18,150 bases of DNA, from the NCBI GenBank assembly GCA_905215145.1, contig CAJMOW010000012.1, forward strand, positions 1 through 18,150, given 5' to 3'. Under the pieces are notes generated by a model. That model ran no database searches, was not told the origin of the DNA, and saw only the letters and a list, made by a program, of their open reading frames with translations. Source of the stretch: an uncultured bacterium. GTDB lineage: Bacteria > Bacillota_I > Bacilli_A > RF39 > UBA660. Positions 1 to 6,673 of this stretch are shown one piece after another (positions within the stretch are counted from its first letter, which is position 1; each line of letters begins with the position of its first letter). The translations under genes were made by a program, and so were the position numbers.

Positions 1-1923
1 TGGTATTCTTCCAAAAAAATTTCCGATTCCACAAGATGGTTCTAAAATATTACCTTTCTCAAATCCAAATCTTTTTAAAGTTTTATATATCCCATCTATA
101 GCAACATTTGGTGTATAAAACGAAGACAAAGTTGAATGTGCAGCTGCTTTATATTCCTCATCATTTAAAAGCAGTTTTAACTTTTCTCTTTCTTCTTTCC
201 AATTATCCTTTCTTTCATCAAAAGCATCAGCAATTCCACCCCAACCTACATAATGAGATAATATTTCTTGTTCATCAACTGTCGCATTTCTGTCCTCATT
301 TTCTATCTTCTTTAACAATTCTATTGCTTTAATATTATCTTCAAATCTAGATTTAGCACCAAATGTGTTGTCAATCTTATCATCACTAATATGATAATTA
401 ATTGGTGAATATATCTCCTTACCATCTATATCATAATTATGTTCTTCTATTATATTAGTTTTTATTTCTTCATAAGTTGGAATTATTTCTGCAGTAGTAA
501 CCATATATTCAATTTTTGTATTATTAATGTTTGATATTTCATCATCAATCTTTTCTAATTCTTCTTGTTCAATCTCATCTTGATTAATCATTTTGGTACT
601 TGATATATTCATATCAAATTGTTTATCATCAAAATTATGCCAAAATATATGAATTATACTCGGTGTAAAACTAATAGAAAAATCTTTGTCTTTGTATAAT
701 TGCTGTAAAAAATAATTATTTACTATACCATCATTTAATTTTTTTTCATCAGTTTTATCTTCATTAAAGTATGTAAAACTGTCTTCTCCAAAGTTTTCTG
801 CTAAAGGACTTGTAATACAGATTGATAAATTTCGTTTTTTGGATTTTATTTGTTCCCATCTTTGTAATTCTACATTATGAACTTCAAAAGTATTCTTATA
901 TTTAGTATCAAAAGAATTAAATATATCACATATCTTATTTGCAAGTTCTTCTTCTCTTGGAGTAAATAATGATAATTGTTCCTTAACATTATCAGAACTA
1001 TGTTCTTCAATTAAATTATCTTCTATAACTTTCTCTTTTTCATTTTTTGGCTTAAAAGGTTCGTTTTTTCTGTTAAATGACTTTTCATACTTATTGTAAT
1101 AGTTGTCATAAATATTTTCTAATATATCATAATTAAATACACTATTGTTATCTATGCCAGAAATAATATCTTGCTTTTCACTTTCACTAATCACACCATT
1201 TTCCTTAAGCAAAAAAAGTATTCTTGTTTGAATATAATTTTGAATATTTTCAAGATTATTAACATCGTTTATAAAATCATTATACAAGATTGTTGTTTCC
1301 CTATTTGATATTTGCATACATTTTAATATATCTTCATTTTCCATTAGATTCAGTTCTTCATAAACATTTGGCAAAGTATATATATTAAAATTTGATTTTG
1401 ACAAAAAAAGCGAAGCCATTGTTTTAGCAATAAACTTCACTTCTTCAGCAGTTGTTTCCTTGTAATCATCTACTATTTTTAAAAGAGATGTTTTATAGAT
1501 AATATCATAAAAATTCTCATTAAAACTTTTAGAATTGTCATTTTTAACATTCAATTCTGTTTGATAGTATTTAAGAATTGCATTATCAACATAATGACTA
1601 TAATTCCACTTATTATAATCTCTACCATAAGTTTGCTTTATATCAAACACATATATTTTTTTATTATCTACAAGTATTGGTATCCCTTTACTTTTAGGTT
1701 TTATCCTTCTAGCAATTTGCTCACTATTCCACTCATCAAAAGTCATAAAAGTTTTGCCATTAGAATTATAAGAATATAAGTTAAGTACATTATCAATACT
1801 ATACTTATCTAATATATTAGCCCAATATGTGATAAACTTATTCCAATTGTATAAACTTGTTTTTATTTCATTTAAAGTATCATCTCTCGTTGATATAAAC
1901 TCATCTAAAAAATCTTTATTCAA
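1..1923 (-). CDS. Large ICE DNA methylase/helicase-type protein, N-terminal 641 codons (partial)
   Basis: This open frame runs off the left edge. It starts at a TTG at 1923, with AAGGTG six bases upstream overlapping the end of the coupling-protein gene; the first in-frame ATG is roughly 60 codons later, inside a conserved-looking domain, so TTG is preferred. Residues about 1-95 resemble the ArdC-type ssDNA-binding N-terminus of giant ICE proteins, with a FDEWN core and a basic stretch before KGIPIL. The middle (about 250-480) is low-complexity and acidic. Residues about 557-568 (YVGWGGIADAFD) and 625-638 (NILEPSCGIGNFFG) match the N6-adenine methyltransferase region: EPSxGxGxF is the AdoMet-binding motif I. 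The catalytic NPPY motif and the expected SNF2/DEAD helicase part would lie beyond base 1. By family, the role is in processing, protecting or unwinding the transferred DNA. High confidence in family, low in exact activity. Confidence 0.85.
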   Translation of the reverse strand, partial: MNKDFLDEFISTRDDTLNEIKTSLYNWNKFITYWANILDKYSIDNVLNLYSYNSNGKTFMTFDEWNSEQIARRIKPKSKGIPILVDNKKIYVFDIKQTYGRDYNKWNYSHYVDNAILKYYQTELNVKNDNSKSFNENFYDIIYKTSLLKIVDDYKETTAEEVKFIAKTMASLFLSKSNFNIYTLPNVYEELNLMENEDILKCMQISNRETTILYNDFINDVNNLENIQNYIQTRILFLLKENGVISESEKQDIISGIDNNSVFNYDILENIYDNYYNKYEKSFNRKNEPFKPKNEKEKVIEDNLIEEHSSDNVKEQLSLFTPREEELANKICDIFNSFDTKYKNTFEVHNVELQRWEQIKSKKRNLSICITSPLAENFGEDSFTYFNEDKTDEKKLNDGIVNNYFLQQLYKDKDFSISFTPSIIHIFWHNFDDKQFDMNISSTKMINQDEIEQEELEKIDDEISNINNTKIEYMVTTAEIIPTYEEIKTNIIEEHNYDIDGKEIYSPINYHISDDKIDNTFGAKSRFEDNIKAIELLKKIENEDRNATVDEQEILSHYVGWGGIADAFDERKDNWKEEREKLKLLLNDEEYKAAAHSTLSSFYTPNVAIDGIYKTLKRFGFEKGNILEPSCGIGNFFGRIP

Positions 1924-1926
1924 TTT

Positions 1927-3903
1927 CTACACCTTCTTTCTTATATCATCTTTATCAACTAAAAAAATCTCTATTAAAGAGTTTCTGTTTTTTCTATTAA
2001 CTTTTTCTTTATCAGAAATAGCATTATATCCAAATTTTAATTTAGCACTTAATTCCTCTAATGCTTTAATATCATTTGTAGATAGTGGTGGTGCTAAATA
2101 TAACTGTGCAACCATACCATTATCATTTTTAAAATACTCAACATTAAAATCTATCTTTCCAAAAATTCTTATTACTTCATTTATTATTATAATTAATTTA
2201 TTTCTTTCCTGTGCTTCAGCAGTATTAACTTTAGGTTCTTCAGTTTTAGACTCTAATTTAATCTGATCAACTGTATAATACCTATCAGTAAATCTTTGCA
2301 ATACTCTTTTCTTTCTATTTATACAACCAGATTTATAACAACTAAATTTATTGTATAAAATTGTATCTCTGATTATAGGATGACCTACAGAAGAAAAAAT
2401 TATTGTCTTGTAAACTAATTGTTTTATTTCATCAGCAGTCATAAGTTTTCTAGAAATTAAACTTGTACCTTTACTTCCATTATTATTTGTAAAACTCATT
2501 GAATAATTTAATGATGTTGTTTCAACACCATGTGTTCCCAATCTATTGCTTATTTGTTCGGCAGTGTCTTGAGAATTAGTTTTTAAAAATTGTAAACCAC
2601 AGTTATCTTGTACTATTTGACTTGTTTCTTTACCATACAAATCATCTAATTGCTGAATACTCTGCAAATAATAGACAAAATACATTCCCCTACTTCTACC
2701 TACGGACACCATTGATTTTAGATCTTTTAAAGGAGCAGTATTACCAAATTCATCAAGTAAAAAAACTATTTCACAAGGTAATTTTTTATCTTCTTGTTCA
2801 TTACATAAAATAACTAATGTCTTATATATTAATGACACAATTATAGATACCAAAGTATAATATATTTGTGATTCATCTGGGATACAACAATATAATACTG
2901 TTGGCTTTTTACCTAAACTATCAAAGTCAAAGTCTGATTCAGATGTAACATTTTCGACATTTATATCATCATATAATGACATTCTTTCACTAAATGTTGA
3001 GGTAATTGATCTATAGGTTGTTTCAGAAGTATTTAATAAACTAAACAACTTATCTTTACTTTTCATATCATAAGATTTTCGTTCCATATATTTTTTTAAT
3101 TTCTTGTTATTGGTATCAGACATAGAACTACTTTGAAATTTCTTGACCGAAGTTAAAGTAATTTGATTTCTTTTAATTTTTCCCTCAACATAATCTTCGA
3201 GAAATAAAAATATAATTCCATATAATAAATCCGAAGATGAGTTATTCCAAAACTTTTCTTTGGCAGTTACATCATCCATAATCATACTAGAAATATCACT
3301 AACTAATTGATTACAACTAGCATAATGAACAATTGATTTATTTTTATATTCTACATATTTATCTTCGTCTTTCTCATTCTCACTTAACTTCAAATATTTA
3401 TAATATAACTCATATTCTTTAATAACTGGTTCTAACAAGTTTAAATGACTTGAATATTCTGGATTTCTAAAATCAATACACAAAACATCATAACCATTAT
3501 CTTTAAACATTTGACTAGTTGCATTTAATATTTCGCCTTTAGGATCTGTAATAAATACACTTTTCTTCTTTTTAGCAGTCGCTATGAAGCTACAATATGG
3601 AATTACGGAAGTTACAGATTTACCACTTCCTGTTGAACCAAGACATATCCAGTGAGGAGTTTTATTATCAAACCATACTTTTTTATTATCTTTACTAAAA
3701 TAAATAGGAAAACCGCTTTCATTTATATTATCTATTTGTTCTTCCCTAAAATTCTTTTTTATTTCATTAATAGTTGACCATCTAGCACTACCATGTTCTT
3801 TATTATCTTTTATTTTTTGTCTAGTTATAATTGGTTCTATAAAATATAAAAAAGCAATTATTAATGATACAATAACTAAAACAACAATATATAATTCTGG
3901 CAT
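1927..3903 (-). CDS. VirD4/TraG-family type IV secretion coupling protein
   Basis: The 658-residue protein links the relaxase-DNA complex to the secretion channel at the inner face of the membrane. One hydrophobic segment lies at residues 4-25 and is followed by the typical GSARW stretch (38-42). Walker A GSTGSGKS is at 89-96, and Walker B FLLDEFGNT lies near 380-390. The sequence around VGRSRGMYFVYYLQS and the later LMTADEI segment are also typical of TraG/VirD4 proteins. The start ATG is two bases after the stop of the gene at 3906. Its TAG stop is only two codons upstream of, and in the same frame as, the TTG start of the next gene, with the ribosome binding site spanning the junction. The length is normal and no lesion is seen. 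Confidence 0.95.
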   Translation of the reverse strand: MPELYIVVLVIVSLIIAFLYFIEPIITRQKIKDNKEHGSARWSTINEIKKNFREEQIDNINESGFPIYFSKDNKKVWFDNKTPHWICLGSTGSGKSVTSVIPYCSFIATAKKKKSVFITDPKGEILNATSQMFKDNGYDVLCIDFRNPEYSSHLNLLEPVIKEYELYYKYLKLSENEKDEDKYVEYKNKSIVHYASCNQLVSDISSMIMDDVTAKEKFWNNSSSDLLYGIIFLFLEDYVEGKIKRNQITLTSVKKFQSSSMSDTNNKKLKKYMERKSYDMKSKDKLFSLLNTSETTYRSITSTFSERMSLYDDINVENVTSESDFDFDSLGKKPTVLYCCIPDESQIYYTLVSIIVSLIYKTLVILCNEQEDKKLPCEIVFLLDEFGNTAPLKDLKSMVSVGRSRGMYFVYYLQSIQQLDDLYGKETSQIVQDNCGLQFLKTNSQDTAEQISNRLGTHGVETTSLNYSMSFTNNNGSKGTSLISRKLMTADEIKQLVYKTIIFSSVGHPIIRDTILYNKFSCYKSGCINRKKRVLQRFTDRYYTVDQIKLESKTEEPKVNTAEAQERNKLIIIINEVIRIFGKIDFNVEYFKNDNGMVAQLYLAPPLSTNDIKALEELSAKLKFGYNAISDKEKVNRKNRNSLIEIFLVDKDDIRKKV

Positions 3904-3905
3904 GA

Positions 3906-4316
3906 TTATCTTTCAACTTCGTTCTGCTCTAGCTTATTTTTTAAATCCTCTAACTTATCTTCATCAATAACTTTATATTCTTTTTCGTTTATTTCTCCCA
4001 TCAACAAGCTATTAAGTCTATCAATTATATCTTTTCTAACGTCAGGATTACAGGTATTTAGATATGGTCCGAAAGTTGTAAGAATAGGTCCATCTTCTGG
4101 ACTTTTAAAATCGTACATACTTATATCAGTAGAACCATATTTGTTATAATTTATATCAGTAATAATATCTGGAATATCTTCATATCTAGCAACAAATTCT
4201 TCAATACCAAGATCAACGTAAACTAACCTTGTTTCTTTTTTCAATAAATCCACTATTTCATCCGAAGAATAAAATATGTTGTCAGATTCTTCAGATTGTT
4301 TGATTGTTTTTTTCAT
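3906..4316 (-). CDS. Hypothetical ICE protein upstream of the coupling protein
   Basis: I do not recognise a named family. The start at 4316 is chosen because a strong GGAGG site lies about ten bases upstream; a longer reading from TTG at 4334 would translate through that site. The 136-residue product is soluble and acidic, with a compact block in the middle (YDFKSPEDGPILTTFGPYL, about 83-101 in this numbering) and a charged helical C-terminus ending in VER. The gene overlaps the preceding coiled-coil gene by 26 bases and ends two bases before the coupling-protein ATG. GAAAG just before the stop is the only Shine-Dalgarno-like sequence for that gene. Position suggests a conjugation accessory role, possibly as partner of the coupling protein; this is inference from context only. 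Confidence 0.7.
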   Translation of the reverse strand: MKKTIKQSEESDNIFYSSDEIVDLLKKETRLVYVDLGIEEFVARYEDIPDIITDINYNKYGSTDISMYDFKSPEDGPILTTFGPYLNTCNPDVRKDIIDRLNSLLMGEINEKEYKVIDEDKLEDLKNKLEQNEVER

Positions 4317-4560
4317 TTGTTTTTTCCTCCTCAATTAACTTCTTTAAAAAGTCTGTTTCTTTTTTTAATACACTAATTATTAACTTACTACATTCATTTT
4401 CTACAATGTCTTTATTGTTTTTTATTTTCGTATTATATTTACTTATATCTTTTAAATTATTTTTAATTCTGTTTTTAATTTCATTTTGTATATTATTATA
4501 TTTTGTAATTGTATTTTGCATATTAGCAAATTCGATATTTAATTTTGTAAAATCCATCAT
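4291..4560 (-). CDS. Small hypothetical coiled-coil protein
   Basis: The 89-residue product is rich in Lys, Asn, Glu and Ile, with long amphipathic helices suggesting a coiled coil over most of its length; there is no membrane segment and no recognised domain. Two adjacent ATGs (4560 and 4557) could start it. TAGAAAGG, at the very end of the preceding gene, is the likely ribosome site and overlaps that gene's stop. The 3' end overlaps the next gene by 26 bases, as expected in a tightly packed operon. Function unknown. An antisense frame of 113 codons covers this locus but has no ribosome site or family resemblance. Confidence 0.6.
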   Translation of the reverse strand: MMDFTKLNIEFANMQNTITKYNNIQNEIKNRIKNNLKDISKYNTKIKNNKDIVENECSKLIISVLKKETDFLKKLIEEEKTNEKNNQTI

Positions 4561-4566
4561 TGCACC

Positions 4567-4911
4567 CTACCTTTCTAAATCTTCTTCTTGTTCTTTAATC
4601 AATTCAATACAATCTTCATCAATTGCAGAATATAAATCAGCATAATCAGCATCTTGTAATTCTTCTAATGTAATATTGTTATCCAAATAGTTATTAATAA
4701 TAAAGTCAGTAATAGAAGTAATGGATAATTTGCCACAACAATCATCAAGATAAAAATCATAAGCTAATTCTTTTATATCTAATATTTTTTCATCATCTAA
4801 TTCTTTTTTATGTTCTCTACAATTATCTTCAATACTTCTATAAATTAAATATTCAGTTAACTCTCTTTTATTTTCTTTTGATAATTTTCTATAATTAATT
4901 AAACTATTCAT
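4567..4911 (-). CDS. Hypothetical acidic protein
   Basis: The 114-residue product is helical and strongly acidic in its second half, with a CC pair (about residues 57-58) and a C-terminal tail ending EEDLER. I do not recognise a family. The start at 4911 is supported by a GGAGG-type site within AAAAAGGAGGGAC upstream; that site lies inside the 3' end of the short gene 4904-5056, whose stop overlaps this start by 8 bases. The last codons (TTA GAA AGG TAG) carry a TAGAAAGG ribosome site for the next gene. It belongs to the accessory block between the mobilization genes and the coupling protein. Confidence 0.65.
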   Translation of the reverse strand: MNSLINYRKLSKENKRELTEYLIYRSIEDNCREHKKELDDEKILDIKELAYDFYLDDCCGKLSITSITDFIINNYLDNNITLEELQDADYADLYSAIDEDCIELIKEQEEDLER

Positions 4912-5056
4912 CTATAAGTCCCTCCTTTTTTTCAATATAAATTGTTTTATGGTAGATAAGAAATTCACATATTTCTTTATCACCATCTTTCAATATATAA
5001 GTGCTACCCCAAAACTTAATCCACTTTTTTCTTAAACTTTTTAAAAATTTTTTCAT
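4904..5056 (-). CDS. Short hypothetical basic protein, 50 aa
   Basis: This short frame fills the gap between the genes at 5016-5264 and 4567-4911. It starts at ATG 5056 with AAAGGA seven bases upstream, located inside the 3' end of the previous gene, and stops at TAG 4904-4906, overlapping the next ATG by 8 bases. The product has a very basic, Trp-containing N-terminus (MKKFLKSLRKKWIKFWG) and a beta-rich second half. It overlaps the upstream gene by 41 bases in another frame. The ribosome site and the nested start/stop arrangement support a real coupled gene; no homologue is recognised. Confidence 0.5.
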   Translation of the reverse strand: MKKFLKSLRKKWIKFWGSTYILKDGDKEICEFLIYHKTIYIEKKEGLIDE

Positions 5057-5264
5057 AAAATATTCCTTTCATAAAATTTTTTATTTTATTAAATGTTGAT
5101 TTTATTCGATCTATAAATAAATCTTTTTTATTAAGTGGTTGTTCAATAATATATTTATTTAAACTTGTTCTTACAATAGTTATAACTTGTTCTATTTCAC
5201 CTTCAAAAAAATAATCTGATTTATTTAAATCACTTCTTATTTTCTTTATAATTTTTTCTTTCAT
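5016..5264 (-). CDS. Small hypothetical basic protein
   Basis: The 82-residue protein is very lysine-rich and helical, without a recognised domain. A strong GGAGG six bases before ATG 5264 supports translation; it lies inside the end of the short membrane-protein gene 5230-5382, so the two are probably translationally coupled. The C-terminal third (FKKFKKKVD) is translated from DNA that also encodes the start of the following short gene in another frame. Function unknown; it sits in the accessory block upstream of the coupling protein. Confidence 0.55.
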   Translation of the reverse strand: MKEKIIKKIRSDLNKSDYFFEGEIEQVITIVRTSLNKYIIEQPLNKKDLFIDRIKSTFNKIKNFMKGIFYEKIFKKFKKKVD

Positions 5265-5382
5265 TATTTTCCTCCATTCTTGAACATTTACTTGAAATTC
5301 TTAATCCACAATATAAAAAAAGAGATAGTCCCAAGACTATCACCATAAAAGTAATAAATATTAACCATTTCCACCACTGCAT
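5230..5382 (-). CDS. Short single-span membrane protein, 50 aa
   Basis: Reading from ATG 5382 gives a 50-residue product that starts MQWWKW, has one strong transmembrane segment (about residues 7-27, LIFITFMVIVLGLSLFLY core) and ends with a charged, Lys/Asn/Glu-rich tail, stopping at TGA 5230-5232. The ribosome site AAAGGAG lies inside the final codons of the preceding DpnD/PcfM-like gene, and the ATG is two bases after that gene's stop. The 3' end carries the GGAGG site for the next gene. The clean membrane span and coupling make it a likely real gene that length cut-offs would miss. Role unknown. Confidence 0.6.
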   Translation of the reverse strand: MQWWKWLIFITFMVIVLGLSLFLYCGLRISSKCSRMEENNERKNYKENKK

Positions 5383-5384
5383 TT

Positions 5385-5855
5385 TTATCTCTCCTTTTCT
5401 TCATTTTTTTTTGCTTGTTTACCTAACTTAATTTGATTTTTTCTTTCTTCTTTTGCAAAATCATTAAATACTTTTTTTAGTGTATCAATCGTATTTCTTA
5501 ATGATTCCTCTTCATAATCATATACAAAATCAATATGATTATCTACAAATATATTTAATACCTTTTTCAAATCTTCTTTTGTTCTACAAATATATGTTTC
5601 TTTTGAGCCTAAAATATTTTGAATGCAAATAGTATTTTCTTGACTATCATAATTTAAGTATATATTTAAATTATTTTTAATTCTTGGCGAAGGATATCTA
5701 TTATATTCTACTTTTTTAAAATCTTCATAATCCAAAATGATTTCTTCATCATCATACCTTTTTTGCACCTTCATTTTTGCTTCTGTATAACTATTTGCAT
5801 CTTGTTCTACAACTCTACTTAATTTTTCAACAACTTCTACATTATATATTGCCAT
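5385..5855 (-). CDS. DpnD/PcfM-family protein with extra C-terminal region
   Basis: Residues 1-50 fit the DpnD/PcfM family of small proteins found in Gram-positive conjugative elements: VEVVEKLSRVVEQDANSYTE, then a helix, then EIILDYEDFKKVEY. The family function is not established. Residues about 60-115 form a second, beta-rich segment that I do not recognise, followed by a Lys/Glu-rich helix ending EEKER. Total length is 156, longer than the usual small DpnD-like protein, so this may be a fusion. An AGAAAGGAG site precedes ATG 5855. An intrinsic terminator lies just upstream (5877-5906), so expression depends on read-through or a promoter I cannot see. Confidence 0.7.
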   Translation of the reverse strand: MAIYNVEVVEKLSRVVEQDANSYTEAKMKVQKRYDDEEIILDYEDFKKVEYNRYPSPRIKNNLNIYLNYDSQENTICIQNILGSKETYICRTKEDLKKVLNIFVDNHIDFVYDYEEESLRNTIDTLKKVFNDFAKEERKNQIKLGKQAKKNEEKER

Positions 5856-5876
5856 TTTTCACTCCTTTCTTGCAAT

Positions 5877-5906
5877 AAAAAAAGACTAGTCTTTTTCAAA
5901 CTAATC
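5877..5906 (-). terminator. Intrinsic terminator inside the accessory gene block
   Basis: On the minus strand GATTAGTT pairs with GACTAGTC (8 base pairs with two G-U), with a 7-base TGAAAAA loop, followed directly by seven T. It lies 18 bases after the stop of the Imm33-like gene and ends 22 bases before the next start. The sequence AAAAAGACTAGTCTTTTT within it is also a perfect 18-base palindrome, so it could fold another way. It should stop or attenuate transcription towards the coupling-protein genes. Confidence 0.65.
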
Positions 5907-5924
5907 TAATTAATAAATTATAAT

Positions 5925-6314
5925 TTATCTTTCTTGTTTTTCAACAAAAATAGGTTTAGAGCCATCATCAATCTCAAATTTATTGCTATTCACTCTTATA
6001 TAAGCACTTCCAATTTTAGATTTTAGATATGGAATAATATTCCTATCATAATTACAAATTGTATTGATAGCAAATATATGATGATTATTAGAATTATTCA
6101 TATATTCATTATCTTCATTTCCTGCCATAAATCTCCAACCACTATCTGGTTTATCATCAGATGGTTGTTCTCTATACATATAACCAACTTTAAATCCTTC
6201 TTTAGTTATTTTATCAGATACAATGCAACCTTCTCCATTTGGTTCATTCCATTCAATTAACTTTTCTACTTTTATTTTTATAAATTCATCTTTTTTCTTG
6301 TTAAATGTTTCCAT
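5925..6314 (-). CDS. Imm33/DUF2185-family immunity-like protein
   Basis: The 129-residue soluble protein matches the DUF2185 (Imm33) pattern: GCIVSDKITKEGFKVGYMYR (29-48), PSDDKPDSGWRFMAGNED (51-68), then an NxxxY-type region with NHHIFAINTICNYD (77-90) and a final short strand pair. Members of this family are often immunity proteins that neutralise polymorphic toxins. No cognate toxin gene is visible in the window. TTGGAG about nine bases upstream supports ATG 6314. The gene ends KQER and is followed by an intrinsic terminator, so it closes a small transcription unit with the gene at 6352. It could protect the host from toxins of competitors, or be an accessory protein of unrelated role; the fold assignment is fairly secure, the function is not. 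Confidence 0.75.
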   Translation of the reverse strand: METFNKKKDEFIKIKVEKLIEWNEPNGEGCIVSDKITKEGFKVGYMYREQPSDDKPDSGWRFMAGNEDNEYMNNSNNHHIFAINTICNYDRNIIPYLKSKIGSAYIRVNSNKFEIDDGSKPIFVEKQER

Positions 6315-6335
6315 ATTTATAACTCCAATCTTCTT

Positions 6336-6353
6336 AACAAATTACTATTTGTT
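6336..6353 (-). other. Short perfect hairpin between two genes
   Basis: AACAAAT and ATTTGTT form a perfect 7-base-pair stem around a 4-base loop. It overlaps the stop codon of the gene at 6352-6585 and nearly fills the gap before the Imm33-like gene. No T-run follows on the minus strand, so it is not a terminator; it could affect mRNA stability or translation of the downstream gene. Confidence 0.4.
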
Positions 6354-6585
6354 ATTTTATATTAATCATTCTATTATCATTATCTATCAATGTTTCATTA
6401 TAAATCGTAAAGTTATTTAATAGTTCATCAATAGTATTATATCTTGAAGGTCTGCCACTATAAATATCTGCATAAATAATTACTACATTATCATTAACTT
6501 GTTTAATAGTATAATCTAAACTAAATAATTTAAAATGTACTTCTTTATTTGCAACAAATAATTCTCTAATTTTATTTACATTCAT
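6352..6585 (-). CDS. Small hypothetical protein
   Basis: The product from ATG 6585 is 77 residues, chosen over an upstream GTG because GAGGGTGG lies eight bases before this ATG. It looks like a small beta-rich protein: a strand pair around FKLFSLDYTIKQVND, an IYADIYSGRPSRYNTIDELL segment and a final FTIYNETLIDNDNR. Short proteins of this type occur in ICE accessory regions, but I cannot name a family. It is the first gene after the relaxase, and an extended -10 element (6609-6617) lies just upstream, so it may begin a transcript that includes the Imm33-like gene. The gene at 17017-17244 is of similar size and style, but the resemblance is too weak to claim homology. Confidence 0.65.
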   Translation of the reverse strand: MNVNKIRELFVANKEVHFKLFSLDYTIKQVNDNVVIIYADIYSGRPSRYNTIDELLNNFTIYNETLIDNDNRMINIK

Positions 6586-6608
6586 AATGCAAACCACCCT
6601 CTGTATTA

Positions 6609-6617
6609 ATTATATCA
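6609..6617 (-). promoter_or_regulatory. Possible extended -10 promoter element
   Basis: The minus strand reads TGATATAAT, a perfect TATAAT with the upstream TG of an extended -10. No good -35 is present at 17 bases, only A/T-rich sequence. Transcription would start near 6602, giving a leader of about 17 bases that just includes the GAGGGTGG ribosome site of the gene starting at 6585. The region is very AT-rich, so chance is possible. Confidence 0.4.
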
Positions 6618-6673
6618 TTTTTTAGTTAGTTTTAAAATCTATTTGCCTTAATTTACCATTAAATTAATTATAA

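Noticed and set aside
1829..2266. Plus-strand frame of 145 codons
   Set aside because: It is antisense to the end of the coupling-protein gene, has no ribosome site, and its hydrophobic composition is what the reverse of Asn/Lys-rich codons gives.
4304..4645. Plus-strand frame of 113 codons with hydrophobic composition
   Set aside because: It is the reverse of the coiled-coil and acidic genes on the minus strand, which have better ribosome sites and coupling.
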